A stretch of DNA of 64,000 bases from Flammeovirga sp. SJP92 (GCF_001583495.1 NZ_LQAQ01000099.1:211401-275400), one strand, 5' to 3'. Shown: positions 1 through 8,408, counted from the stretch's first letter. Program-made: numbers and translations. Notes: generated from the sequence alone by a model not told the origin.

Positions 1-1
1 T

Positions 2-130
2 TTTAGGATAGGACATTTTGATGAACATTTTTATTTTTCTGAAAAAGTAGTTAAAGCTCTAAAAGCTGAAAATATAACAGGTATTACATTTGTAGAATCA
101 GTTAATTTTTCTCCTTTCACTCACTGTTAA
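2..130 (+). CDS. C-terminal fragment of Imm11/DUF1629-like immunity protein (cut by window edge)
   Basis: An open frame enters from the left edge and ends at TAA 128-130, giving 42 residues that end in FSPFTHC. The stretch HFDEHFYFSEKVVKALKAEN followed by ITGITF resembles the C-terminal end of the Imm11 (DUF1629) family, where a conserved segment of the type 'vSEkvkdaleeagltGv.F' closes the protein. Imm11 proteins are predicted immunity proteins for polymorphic toxins and act in the cytoplasm of the toxin-producing cell. The start and the toxin partner, if any, lie outside the window. The family call rests on a short tail only and could be wrong; that this is real coding sequence is more certain. 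Confidence 0.5.
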   Translation, partial: FRIGHFDEHFYFSEKVVKALKAENITGITFVESVNFSPFTHC

Positions 131-274
131 AGGTTAAAGTATTTTTGTTTCCTAGTGGAAGGAGTTGTCCCATTCTCATGGGAAAGATGGTCTCATAGTA
201 ATGGGAAAAGGTGTCCCTTCTATATGGGAAATCCTTTCCCATGTATAGGGGAAAGAGCCTCTCTCTTCCTTCTT

Positions 275-489
275 TGGCGCAAGTGTTAAGCCGATAGGCG
301 TCACTTGTGTCTAACAATCGGAAAAGTCTCCCGACTTCCGAATCAACATAACGCAGGAACAGATAATTTAGAATAATCAAATTTTACAAATCTTTTCCCT
401 TGTAAACCTAATGTTTTGTGGGGTAGGGAGTCTACAGACTCCTTCAAAATATAGACACAAGTGACGCCTCTGGCTTAACACTTGCGCCA
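275..489. repeat. MITE-like intergenic element, copy 1, with 36-37 bp terminal inverted repeats
   Basis: The left end 275-311 and the right end 454-489 are near-perfect inverted repeats (about 34 of 36 positions match), each itself made of two blocks around GGCGTCACTTGTGTC and GGCGCAAGTGTTAAGCC. The interior 311-453 matches 2030-2172 along its length, with blocks such as AATCGGAAAAGTCTCCCGAC and GGTAGGGAGT conserved. No transposase is present. This shape (about 215 bp, inverted ends, no coding capacity, repeated nearby) fits a non-autonomous miniature element. An 87-residue open frame across it on the minus strand is judged an artefact of the repeat. Confidence 0.75.
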
Positions 490-522
490 GGGGGCGGTAC
501 TTGTAGTTCGCACTCCAAATTA

Positions 523-1011
523 CTACTTATAATCTTTTGGAAGTCGTTTTAGAAGTTCCTGACGTGATAGATTAATACAATAAGATAGAAAGATATTACG
601 GATCAATATCAGATCATTGTCGATGTTTGGTTTTTCACTTTTCTCAGAATCAAAAACTAAAATCTTTGTAATTTGTCGAATTCTATGACCTTTCTCATAT
701 AAGGAAATGATAAAGGTGTCATTATCATAACCTGGGTCTCTAAAATAATATTGAATTATAGTATCTTTTTCTATTAACATTGCCATTCGGACTATTTCGT
801 CAAAGTTGGGTTTGCAAGTATCTGTAATATTTTGTTCTGTAATCAATGAATCTAAAATATAACTTCTTGTTTGAACAGAGTCTTTATTGATTCTTATAAT
901 TTTTTTTACAGCTCCGTTCATTTCAGGTCTCTGTAATATGATTTCATCAACCTGACTGAATAAAGACAGTGGAAATAGCGTAAACAAAAATATATAAATA
1001 AAGTTTTTCAT
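523..1011 (-). CDS. hypothetical secreted protein
   Basis: 162 residues with an N-terminal signal peptide (MKNFIYIFLFTLFPLSLFSQ, cleavage probably before or after SQ at residues 19-20). The mature part is polar and contains no domain that I recognise; it carries one Cys and many charged residues (for example KILVFDSEKSEKPNIDNDL near the C-terminus). Location is expected to be periplasm or cell surface. It starts just right of MITE copy 1 and stands alone; the next gene upstream on the same strand (1303-1947) is also an orphan exported protein. The start is supported by the signal peptide. Function unknown. Confidence 0.6.
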   Translation of the reverse strand: MKNFIYIFLFTLFPLSLFSQVDEIILQRPEMNGAVKKIIRINKDSVQTRSYILDSLITEQNITDTCKPNFDEIVRMAMLIEKDTIIQYYFRDPGYDNDTFIISLYEKGHRIRQITKILVFDSEKSEKPNIDNDLILIRNIFLSYCINLSRQELLKRLPKDYK

Positions 1012-1058
1012 ATCATTGTAATCTACAAGTTATTGGTATTGCTTCTTTAATCGTTTGT

Positions 1059-1241
1059 TTATTGTGGCTTTATTTTTCCGTCTTTAACTTCATTCGCATG
1101 AAATACCGCTCGTAGTAAACTTCCAAATAACTCCTCAGTTAAATTGTAAATAAAGTTTTGAACACCACTTGGAACATTGTCTTTCAAACTAAAACCCGAA
1201 ATAAGGATTGTAGTATCAGTAAAAAAGATCCAATAACGAAA
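1059..1241 (-). pseudogene. C-terminal remnant of an unknown gene
   Basis: On the minus strand an open frame of about 60 codons runs from just after an in-frame TAG (plus-strand 1242-1244) to TAA (1059-1061). It reads as protein (YWIFFTDTTILISGF, then SLKDNVPSGVQNFIYNLTEE, then LFGSLLRAVFHANEV) but has no start codon. The amino-acid composition and the preference for A/T third positions look like real coding sequence. The simplest reading is the 3' end of a decayed gene whose 5' part was lost in this repeat-rich stretch. It may instead be chance coding-like sequence. Confidence 0.35.
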
Positions 1242-1273
1242 CTAATAATATCTTATTCAGAATAATCTAAGAC

Positions 1274-1294
1274 TCCGGCTTAACACTTGTACCA
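1274..1294. repeat. end fragment of the MITE-like element
   Basis: The 21 bases 1274-1294 (TCCGGCTTAACACTTGTACC) match the right end of the elements at 471-489 and 2189-2208 apart from a TG-CG/TA change. It sits directly at the 3' end of the remnant 1059-1241 promoter side and next to the stop of the lipoprotein gene at 1303, so it is probably a decayed or solo end. Confidence 0.5.
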
Positions 1295-1302
1295 GTACTT
1301 CA

Positions 1303-1947
1303 CTAATTGATATACTCCGAAATAGAAATCTCAATTACATCGTTTTCCTTTTTCAATACTATTCCATTGTAAACCATGTTTTCCATAGCATCCTCAACAT
1401 TAATGAGTATTATTTTTTGAGAAGCGGAATGATTTTCAATGCTGTAGGAAGAGTCTGACAATGAGCTTTCATAGTCTTTAAAACCTGTTTCCTTTGCTAG
1501 TTTTATAGATTCTTCAATCCAATAATCCATACTATCAAGACCAATGTTAGATGTTGTTTTGAGGATTACAGAAGTATTGAAATGATAACATCCACCTTGG
1601 CTTAAAAACAAACTATCTTGATCTCGAGCAACAGCAATATGATTCCTTAAACTATCCCATTGGAAAGATTTATATCCTAACTGATTTGCCCATTTTGTAG
1701 TGATCTCTTTTATATCATCATCGAAGATACAGTCAGGTTCGACGATTACTTTTTCCTTTGAAACTTGAGTTTTCACCTTCGCTTTGGTGATTGTATCTTT
1801 AGGCACCTCAACACTTACTTTCTCTTTTTTCTGAGGTTGAGGCTCCACTTTAGTTTCAGCTATTACCACTTCTGTTTTTTCACTTTGGGGCTGATTGCAT
1901 GCGTATAAAAAAAGAAGAGCCAAAAAAAGTATTTTACTAGTTTTCAT
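1303..1947 (-). CDS. hypothetical lipoprotein
   Basis: 214 residues. The N-terminus MKTSKILFLALLFLYACNQP carries a lipobox (LYAC) with Cys17, so the protein should be lipidated and anchored in a membrane. Residues 22-70 are a low-complexity Lys/Glu/Val/Pro linker. The rest (about 75-214) is a folded-looking domain with a possible disulphide-forming Cys in GGCYHFNTSVILK. No family recognised. It stands alone between a repeat fragment and MITE copy 2. The start is chosen because the signal sequence begins at this ATG. Confidence 0.65.
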   Translation of the reverse strand: MKTSKILFLALLFLYACNQPQSEKTEVVIAETKVEPQPQKKEKVSVEVPKDTITKAKVKTQVSKEKVIVEPDCIFDDDIKEITTKWANQLGYKSFQWDSLRNHIAVARDQDSLFLSQGGCYHFNTSVILKTTSNIGLDSMDYWIEESIKLAKETGFKDYESSLSDSSYSIENHSASQKIILINVEDAMENMVYNGIVLKKENDVIEISISEYIN

Positions 1948-2029
1948 TTTAATTCAATAGTTTGTGATAAATAAGAGCCCGAATTTATTCAATAATCATT
2001 ATGACAAATGAATAAATATTTCTCTGACT

Positions 2030-2208
2030 CTAACAATCGGAAAAGTCTCCCGACTTCCTAGTTTACATAACGAAGGAACAGATATGATGGGAAGTTCAAA
2101 TTTTCTAAACCTTTTCCCTTGTAAACCTAATGGCTTGTGAGGTAGGGAGTCAACAGACTCCTTCAAAATATAGACACAAGTGACGCCTCCGGCTTAACAC
2201 TTGCGCCA
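2030..2208. repeat. MITE-like intergenic element, copy 2 (left inverted end missing)
   Basis: Matches 311-489 of copy 1 in the same orientation with scattered substitutions and the same spacing: CTAACAATCGGAAAAGTCTC at 2030, the central GTAAACCTAAT block, and the right end 2173-2208. The outer left inverted repeat present in copy 1 is absent, so this copy is truncated or the ends have diverged. It lies upstream of the lipoprotein gene at 1303-1947 and just downstream of the DUF2809 gene stop. Confidence 0.7.
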
Positions 2209-2230
2209 GTGGATTTAACACATGTATCAC

Positions 2231-2614
2231 TTAAACCTTCCTCAAAACAAAATACTCCACCCAATAAGCCACAATTCCACCAAAAGTATAACTCACCATA
2301 TCACTCCAAAGAAATCCGTGTCCCAAGGTCAAACTGCCAATAGTCGTTTTTCGGATGGCGACCAGCCAATCATAATCCAAGATTTGTTGTAGTTCGATCA
2401 GGTAACAAATCAATACACTGATGATCAATACCGTTTTCGATGGGCTTTTATAGAGTAGGAAGGCGATGATAAAATAGAACATTACGGCATAGAAAAAATC
2501 TCCTAAGTAGGGATAGATAAACTCAGGAGTGATACGTGTTCTTGATAAAAGGCCTAAGCCGATTACGATGACGATATAAATAAAATAAAGCAGGCGGTTG
2601 CGTTGGTAAGTCAT
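2231..2614 (-). CDS. DUF2809 family integral membrane protein
   Basis: 127 residues with about four membrane segments (residues 8-25, 35-55, 60-75 and 103-122). The family pattern is visible: GLLSR at 19-23, YLGDFFYAVMFYF at 36-48, ELQQ near 79, WL...IRKTTIG, then LGHGFLWSDMVSYTFGG at 97-113. DUF2809 proteins are small inner-membrane proteins of unknown function, scattered through bacteria. The length is normal for the family. It follows aspS on the same strand but a terminator-like hairpin at 2638-2673 separates them, so it probably has its own promoter. Confidence 0.85.
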   Translation of the reverse strand: MTYQRNRLLYFIYIVIVIGLGLLSRTRITPEFIYPYLGDFFYAVMFYFIIAFLLYKSPSKTVLIISVLICYLIELQQILDYDWLVAIRKTTIGSLTLGHGFLWSDMVSYTFGGIVAYWVEYFVLRKV

Positions 2615-2637
2615 AATGAATGGAGTTTAGCTTAAAG

Positions 2638-2673
2638 ATAAAAAAAGCCAACCTACAATAATGCAGATTGGCT
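2638..2673 (-). terminator. intrinsic terminator of aspS
   Basis: On the minus strand a 9-bp stem (AGCCAATCT/AGGTTGGCT with one G-T pair) with a 10-base loop is followed by a run of seven T. It lies 30 bases after the aspS stop. Confidence 0.75.
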
Positions 2674-2702
2674 GATTCTTTTAAACGGTATCGTCTAAAA
2701 AT

Positions 2703-4460
2703 CTATTCTTTGATATCCAATTGGATACTTAAGTCTTTCAATTGTTGAGCATCAGCAACTGATGGCGATTCGATCATTACATCTCTACCTGAAGTGTTTT
2801 TCGGGAATGCGATGAAGTCACGGATAGAATCCACACCACCAAATAATGAACAAAGGCGGTCGAAACCTAAGGCGATACCACCGTGAGGAGGTGCACCGTA
2901 TTCGAAAGCGTTCATTAAGAAACCAAACTGCTCTTGTGCTTCTTCTGGAGTGAATCCTAAAGCGTCGAACATGTCTGCTTGATCTGATTTGTCGTGGATA
3001 CGGATAGAACCACCACCAACTTCAACACCGTTGATGACCATGTCATACGCGTTTGCACGAGCATTGTAACGGTCCGTTTTCAAGATTTCAGCATCTTCTG
3101 GAAGTACTGATGTGAATGGGTGGTGCATTGCGTGGTAATGACCAGTTTCCTCGTCTTTTTCGAACATTGGGAAGTTCACAACCCAAAGTGGAGAGAATTC
3201 TTGACGGTTTCTTAAACCTAAGCGCTCACCCATTTCTAAACGAAGCTCACACATTTGCTTACGCGTAGTGTCCAACTCACCTGATAATACTAATAACAAG
3301 TCACCTGCTTCAGCACCTGCTTTTTCAGCCCATGCTTTCAAGTCGTCTTGTGAGTAGAATTTATCTACAGAAGATTTGAATGAACCATCTTCGTTACACT
3401 TCACATAAACTAAACCTTTTGCTCCGATTTGAGGACGTTGTACCCACTTCGTTAACTCATCCACTTGCTTACGAGTGTATGAAGCACAACCTTTCGCACA
3501 AATACCTAAAACGATTTCCGCTGAATCAAATACTTTGAAGCCTTTGTTTTGAGCAACATCGTTTAAGTCCACGAATTTCATTTCGAAACGAGTATCAGGC
3601 TTATCCGAACCGTAGTCACGCATAGCGTCAGCATACTCCATTCTTGGAAATTCAGGAAGTTCGATACCTTTCACCATTTTGAAAAGGTGACGCATCATTC
3701 CTTCGAAGTTGTTGATGATGTCCTCACGATCAACGAATGCCATTTCACAGTCAATTTGAGTAAACTCAGGCTGACGGTCAGCACGTAAATCTTCATCACG
3801 GAAACATTTTACAATTTGGAAGTAGCGGTCCATACCACCGACCATCAATAATTGCTTAAATGTTTGAGGTGATTGAGGCAAAGCATAAAATTCACCTGGG
3901 TTCATTCTTGATGGTACCAAGAAGTCACGAGCACCCTCTGGAGTAGATTTGATCAAAACAGGAGTTTCAACTTCAATGAAATCTTGATCTGATAAATATC
4001 TTCTTACCTCTTGAGCAATCTTGTGACGTAATACTAATTTCTCACGAACAGGATTACGACGGATGTCCAAGTAACGATACTTCATACGTAGCTCGTCGCC
4101 ACCATCAGTTTCATCTTCAATTTTGAAAGGAGGAGTTTGTGCCTCATTCAAAATTTCCAAATCGCTTAAACGCAACTCAATATTACCAGTTGGGATATTA
4201 GGGTTTTTAGCCGCTCTTTCGATTACTTCACCAGTAGCTTGTAATACATATTCACGACCTACTTTACGAGCAGTTTCCAATAGTGCTGCAGCTGCATTAC
4301 CATCATCTTCGATCAACAACTGAGTGATACCGTAACGGTCACGGATGTCGATCCAGATTAAACCACCTTTATCACGGACAGCTTGCGCCCATCCGCTTAA
4401 TGTCACCTTTTGCCCAATATGGCCTTCACGGAGTTCTCCGCAGTTATGCGTTCTAAGCAT
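2703..4460 (-). CDS. aspS: aspartyl-tRNA synthetase
   Basis: 585 residues, normal for the bacterial type. It charges tRNA(Asp) with aspartate in the cytoplasm. The N-terminal OB-fold anticodon domain (about 1-105) contains [20 protein letters not shown]. The class II catalytic core follows with motif 2 [18 protein letters not shown] near 220-237, the bacterial GAD insertion domain around 285-410, and motif 3 [10 protein letters not shown] near 528-537. The first ATG is at the usual place ([11 protein letters not shown]). A -7 promoter element lies about 80 bases upstream and a terminator follows. Nothing unusual was seen. Confidence 0.97.
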   Translation of the reverse strand: MLRTHNCGELREGHIGQKVTLSGWAQAVRDKGGLIWIDIRDRYGITQLLIEDDGNAAAALLETARKVGREYVLQATGEVIERAAKNPNIPTGNIELRLSDLEILNEAQTPPFKIEDETDGGDELRMKYRYLDIRRNPVREKLVLRHKIAQEVRRYLSDQDFIEVETPVLIKSTPEGARDFLVPSRMNPGEFYALPQSPQTFKQLLMVGGMDRYFQIVKCFRDEDLRADRQPEFTQIDCEMAFVDREDIINNFEGMMRHLFKMVKGIELPEFPRMEYADAMRDYGSDKPDTRFEMKFVDLNDVAQNKGFKVFDSAEIVLGICAKGCASYTRKQVDELTKWVQRPQIGAKGLVYVKCNEDGSFKSSVDKFYSQDDLKAWAEKAGAEAGDLLLVLSGELDTTRKQMCELRLEMGERLGLRNRQEFSPLWVVNFPMFEKDEETGHYHAMHHPFTSVLPEDAEILKTDRYNARANAYDMVINGVEVGGGSIRIHDKSDQADMFDALGFTPEEAQEQFGFLMNAFEYGAPPHGGIALGFDRLCSLFGGVDSIRDFIAFPKNTSGRDVMIESPSVADAQQLKDLSIQLDIKE

Positions 4461-4542
4461 TTTATGTCTTTTTTTATATTGAATTCTCTTGAATATAGGG
4501 ACTTGTCAAATCATAAGGCATGAGAAGCCACTAAACCGACTG

Positions 4543-4550
4543 CAAAAATA
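4543..4550 (-). promoter_or_regulatory. probable -7 element of the aspS promoter
   Basis: Reads TATTTTTG on the minus strand, matching the Bacteroidota -7 consensus TAnnTTTG, 83 bases upstream of the aspS ATG. No TTG was found at the expected -33 position, so the assignment is only partial. Confidence 0.45.
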
Positions 4551-4679
4551 AGGAGTAGTTTGTAGAGGAAAAAACGATTTAAGAATTCGTTTTGATAGAT
4601 TTGAAACTTTTTCTGTATTTTTTATAAAATTGATAGCATAATTCCCTGATATCGATACTTTTTCTAATCATCAATCGGA

Positions 4680-5183
4680 TTATTCATAAGTATGAAGCAG
4701 GTAATCTAAAGTGATATCAATTTTATCAGAAGGAATGTAGCGTGTAATCATTCCAAGGTCCTCTGCTTTTTGTGCAGAAAACTGTTCAAGGTTCTGATTT
4801 TTGATGTCAAACCCATTGGCAAAAATTGCTTCTTCTGTAGCGTAAGAAAGGTCGCTTGCCTTAATAAATTCAGATCCTATTGTATTGGTTGTTCCTTCCA
4901 CGACACAGACGGTCATTGGTCTCATGTTCTGGACCTTTTCTTTTAGAGAAATAAAATATTCACTTTCTATGATGAATTTATCATCACCATTTCTAGATTG
5001 CTTTAGGAAGAAGTTTTCTTGAATAGTTCTAAATATTACCATATCAACAGTAGCATCATCATTGATCACATTAATTTCATTGATGATTTGTATGGTATTA
5101 TCATTTGATAGTTCATTCAAGCATTGGTTTGGTAAGTAGATGGTAACTACATTTCCTTTTCGAGAACTGAAAATGTTTTTCAT
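4680..5183 (-). CDS. degenerate enoyl-CoA hydratase/isomerase-like (crotonase fold) protein
   Basis: 167 residues. The layout resembles the N-terminal two thirds of a crotonase: a first strand (NVVTIYLP), a helix (IIQIINEI-like), the VDMVIFRT strand, then RPMTVCVVEGTTNTIGSEFIKASDLSYATEEAIFA, which parallels the family's 'kPvvAavnGxaxGgGxelalacDlriaae.a.F'. The tail KAEDLGMITRYIPSDKI parallels 'A..lGLv..vvp'. The oxyanion-hole segments are eroded (VEGTTNTIG in place of NGxAxGGG) and the usual active-site acid is not evident, so catalysis is doubtful. It is much shorter than the usual 255-260 residues. It stands alone between aspS and gluQ. Confidence 0.6.
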   Translation of the reverse strand: MKNIFSSRKGNVVTIYLPNQCLNELSNDNTIQIINEINVINDDATVDMVIFRTIQENFFLKQSRNGDDKFIIESEYFISLKEKVQNMRPMTVCVVEGTTNTIGSEFIKASDLSYATEEAIFANGFDIKNQNLEQFSAQKAEDLGMITRYIPSDKIDITLDYLLHTYE

Positions 5184-5412
5184 GTTGATGAATTGTTATT
5201 GTAGTAAATCTTGTAGTGATCAGGCACTTACATAGTAGTAAATGCATTACGGTTCATTGGTCCTAATATTAGTGATTGCTAATAGGGGCTATTGTAACTT
5301 ACTGATATCCAAAATTACTTTTTTATTAACATAAATGTGATGACCACCGTTATTAAAAATCAATAACTATCATTCTCTATTAAATGAGTTTGTTCAGTGT
5401 TGTGAGTAGTGA

Positions 5413-6309
5413 CTATTCTTCTTCGAAATCGTCTTCAGACCCTAAGAAATTGATCTCTAAAAGCTGATCTAAAGATTCTATGTGTGTTTCTTCTCCCAAA
5501 TAAAATTCAGCAAATTGACTATAAATTTCTTGAGGAGTCATACCTTCTTCTCTTAGGTTTTTGATAGAATCAGCACCAGAAGATTTTGATAATTTTTGGC
5601 CGTTCTCATCCACAAGAAGAGGGTGGTGTAGAAATTCGATATCTTCAAATGCATCAATCTCTAATTTGTTAGCTAAGAAAGTCTGAGCAATTGTAGATTC
5701 TACTAAATCTTCACCTCTCACAATAAAGTCGATACTGTCATCGATGTCATCAATCAAAGAAGCCAATTGATAAGCATAGATACCGTCTTTTCTTCTGATC
5801 ACAAAATCCTTCATTACCTCATTCAGATTGAGAGCAATATCACCTATAAAAAGGTCTTCAAGTAATATTGGAACATCAGAAGTTGTTACCCTAATGGCAG
5901 TTTCGGGAGTGTCAAAAGGCAGGTTTAAGTCTCTGCACGTACCAGTGTAAATTCCTGAAGGAGAAGTTTCAAGAATTTGTTTTCTAGAACATTGACATGC
6001 AAATAAATCACCGTTATCCTTCAGTTTTTCAAAAGCGGATGTATAACGGTGATTTCTAATTTTTTGTGACCAGTTTTTGTGGAAATCGTCTACACTGAAA
6101 GGACCATTGTCGTAGTCTAATCCAAGCCATTCGATCGACCTGAATATATCTTCAATGTACTCGTCTCTAGTTCGTGTACTGTCGATATCATCAATACGTA
6201 ATAGTATTTCTCCATCTTCTTGTCGAGCTAAAATCCATGTGAGGATAAAAGAGAATGCGTTTCCAATATGAAGGAAACCGCTGGGTGTTGGAGCAAATCT
6301 TGTACGCAT
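5413..6309 (-). CDS. gluQ: glutamyl-Q tRNA(Asp) synthetase
   Basis: 298 residues: the catalytic half of a glutamyl-tRNA synthetase without the anticodon-binding domain, which is the hallmark of GluQ-RS. The enzyme activates glutamate and attaches it to queuosine in tRNA(Asp). Visible are the class I signature APTPSGFLHIGN (HIGN at 14-17), the four-ligand zinc site C105, C107, Y121 and C125 (CxC...YxxxC), and KLSKS near 255. A very acidic tail (GSEDDFEEE) ends the protein. A full-length GltX fragment is the alternative, but the zinc pattern favours GluQ-RS. A -7 element TACCTTTG lies 28 bases upstream of the ATG. Confidence 0.88.
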   Translation of the reverse strand: MRTRFAPTPSGFLHIGNAFSFILTWILARQEDGEILLRIDDIDSTRTRDEYIEDIFRSIEWLGLDYDNGPFSVDDFHKNWSQKIRNHRYTSAFEKLKDNGDLFACQCSRKQILETSPSGIYTGTCRDLNLPFDTPETAIRVTTSDVPILLEDLFIGDIALNLNEVMKDFVIRRKDGIYAYQLASLIDDIDDSIDFIVRGEDLVESTIAQTFLANKLEIDAFEDIEFLHHPLLVDENGQKLSKSSGADSIKNLREEGMTPQEIYSQFAEFYLGEETHIESLDQLLEINFLGSEDDFEEE

Positions 6310-6336
6310 TGATGTATCTTTAAATTAATTTTTCAG

Positions 6337-6344
6337 CAAAGGTA
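6337..6344 (-). promoter_or_regulatory. probable -7 element of the gluQ promoter
   Basis: TACCTTTG on the minus strand, the strongest form of the Bacteroidota -7 box, 28 bases before the gluQ ATG; the implied leader is about 20 bases. No clear TTG at -33. Confidence 0.5.
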
Positions 6345-6398
6345 CAAACTAGAAATTTAATCTGTTTAAGGGAGTGAATAAATAATTAAGGGGTAAAA

Positions 6399-6476
6399 TT
6401 AATTCGATTTTGCTAACAGTCTGTATGAACCCATAAAAACGACTGCAAGCACGAAAACACATGCAAGTAATTCCAT
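6399..6476 (-). CDS. possible 25-residue single-span membrane peptide
   Basis: An ATG-started frame encodes MELLACVFVLAVVFMGSYRL followed by LAKSN and a stop. It is one hydrophobic segment (residues 3-16) with a positively charged C-terminal side, the form of many bacterial small membrane subunits. It lies upstream of gluQ on the same strand in a gap of 510 bases that otherwise has no gene. No homologue is recognised and such a short frame can arise by chance, so this is tentative. Confidence 0.3.
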   Translation of the reverse strand: MELLACVFVLAVVFMGSYRLLAKSN

Positions 6477-6646
6477 AACTTATTGAGTTTGAAATAGAAA
6501 ATTAGTTATTGTTTTATTGAAGACAATTTAAATACTGAAAAGGACAAGTTTTTGTTTCGATTATTTTGTGGTTATTAAGGACTTGAACAATTGTCAAGTG
6601 CTACTTTATTTGTCTTCGAAAGCTAATTTACTAAAGTTCAAAAAAA

Positions 6647-6715
6647 TACACTATTGTCACCAATCTAAAAGTTTCTCTTTATTGAGATAGTACAATTAGT
6701 TATGACAATAGTGTA
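6647..6715. repeat. perfect 13-bp inverted repeat with 43-base spacer
   Basis: TACACTATTGTCA at 6647-6659 is the exact reverse complement of TGACAATAGTGTA at 6703-6715. Either a long-looped hairpin or a pair of facing protein-binding half-sites. It lies in the spacer between the ROK gene 6820-7911 (3' side) and gluQ (5' side). The spacer 6310-6819 holds nothing else apart from the gluQ promoter box and the possible peptide gene. Confidence 0.6.
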
Positions 6716-6819
6716 ATTATATATCTAATTATTAGACGTTTAAGGCTTTGATATAAAATAAGTTGTAAAAATGAATGAATAATTATTTCACTTCTTCAAC
6801 TGTATTCAGCCTTCAATTT

Positions 6820-7911
6820 TTACTTTTCAAGCTGACTTACTGCATATGCATAAGCACCTAATGAAATTGCCTCACTTGTTCCGATTTTAGAAACACCTAC
6901 ACCAATTTTCGGCGAAGCATCATACATCACAACATGATCAGTGAAAGGAACTTTGATTTCGTGTTGATTATTCTTCACGAAGTTAGTTTTCTCTTCCTCA
7001 TTTGTAAGGTCAAACACTTCAGCAACAAGTCTATCTTCTCCATGGTTGTATTTAGAACGCATTTCTTTCAGTACAGCAGGCATAAATAATTCTGAAGCAC
7101 CAGAAAGACCACCACCAATAACAACCAATGCATCGATTGTAGTACCTAAAGTACATAAAACATCACCAAGGTTTTCACCTAAAGTGTCAAATGCTTTTTG
7201 AGCACTTGCTTTATCACCTTCTTGCTCACCTTTAGCAATTTCAAAAATATCTTTTGGCGTTAATTCAGCATTGTCAACACCTGAATAGTCTTTATAGAAT
7301 TTTTGAACGGCACGGATACAAGAAGCTTCCTCTGCATTGATATGATCTAATACTTTTGAAGGCATCAACCAAATTTCACCACCCATACTGTTGTCACCAA
7401 TATGAAGATTGCCGTTGCTGACAATACCTCCACCAAGGCCAGTACCTAAAGTGATTCCAATAATATTTTTATATCTTTTTTCGCTTCCATTGGCTTCAAG
7501 CATAGCGTTCATTTCAGGCAATAAACCGCCAATAGCTTCACCGTAAGCATAAAGGTCGCCATCATTGTTGATAAATGCAGGAATACCAAAGTGATGCTGT
7601 AACATTGGTCCAAGTGCCACTCCGCCTCTGTAACCTGGCAGGTTATTCAAATCACCAATAATACCGTTAGGGTAATCAGCAGGACCAGGGAATGCAAAAC
7701 TAATTGCCTCAGGCTTACGATCACCCAATGCTTTGATCACGTGATTGAAGCCCTCTAAAATATTTTGTAAACTTTGTTCTAGGTTGTCTCCATTTGAAGG
7801 TAGTCTGTATGGATCTACAATCATTTTTCCACCTTGCATCGCAGAAAATACAAAATTAGTTCCACCGGCATCTAATGTTAAGACGATCTGTTTTTTGTCC
7901 TGAATTGACAT
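6820..7911 (-). CDS. ROK family sugar kinase-like protein lacking the zinc motif
   Basis: 363 residues. The ATP-binding signature LTLDAGGTNFVFSAMQGG at 12-29 and the second phosphate-binding motif GITLGTGLGGGIVSNGNL near 151-168 mark the ROK fold (repressor, ORF, kinase). INNDGDLYAYGE near 116 supplies the catalytic Asp region. After GGE the usual GH and the CxCGxxGCxE zinc cluster are replaced by IWLMPSKVL and an unrelated helix-rich segment with one Cys. It therefore may have altered sugar specificity or no kinase activity. A divergent canonical ROK kinase lies 497 bases away at 8409. No DNA-binding domain is present, so a transcriptional NagC-type role is unlikely. Confidence 0.85.
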   Translation of the reverse strand: MSIQDKKQIVLTLDAGGTNFVFSAMQGGKMIVDPYRLPSNGDNLEQSLQNILEGFNHVIKALGDRKPEAISFAFPGPADYPNGIIGDLNNLPGYRGGVALGPMLQHHFGIPAFINNDGDLYAYGEAIGGLLPEMNAMLEANGSEKRYKNIIGITLGTGLGGGIVSNGNLHIGDNSMGGEIWLMPSKVLDHINAEEASCIRAVQKFYKDYSGVDNAELTPKDIFEIAKGEQEGDKASAQKAFDTLGENLGDVLCTLGTTIDALVVIGGGLSGASELFMPAVLKEMRSKYNHGEDRLVAEVFDLTNEEEKTNFVKNNQHEIKVPFTDHVVMYDASPKIGVGVSKIGTSEAISLGAYAYAVSQLEK

Positions 7912-8408
7912 AGCTATTGGTTTAAAATAAAAATTGCGAGATTATAATAAATACTATCGATTTCTTCGATTTCATTCCATCAATCAACAAATTAATCTTT
8001 TCATTTCGAACTGTATTTGTCTGTTAAAACAGTTTATGGTAATAATGTTGAATAGTAAAGTAAATTAATAAACAGGTAATCTTGAAAACGAAGAGTAGTT
8101 ATATATAAGTAATCGGTATCGGTTGCAAAAATAAATAAAGGACTGTAAATAATACTATGATCAGCCTCATTATGATGATGATTTTTATTATTCTTCAACT
8201 CAAGTGGTCAGCAAAAACACCATTGGAGTCATACAAAATATTATAGATCCACTTTCCAAATTAGATTTAATATTTTAAAGTTTTTTTAATTCCCGTTTAC
8301 ATTTTGTAATGAAAATCATTTCTTAATTAAATTTCTTTATTGTAATTAGCCAACTCAATTGAATTTGGTAAAATCAAACAAACACTTTTTCAAAATATAT
8401 ATTAAATC
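7912..8408. other. shared upstream region of two divergent ROK genes
   Basis: 497 bases of AT-rich sequence with no gene. It must hold both promoters. I see no clear TTG/TAnnTTTG pair. A direct repeat of ATCGGT (in AATCGGTATCGGTTGCAAA at about 8111-8129) is the only GC-containing operator-like sequence. Confidence 0.5.

Noticed and set aside
117..380. 87-residue minus-strand frame
   Set aside because: It lies across the short-repeat array and the MITE-like element; the sequence is explained by the repeat and has no protein-like pattern.
8111..8129. ATCGGT direct repeat as a ROK-regulator operator
   Set aside because: Only two six-base copies and no palindrome; too weak to call an operator.
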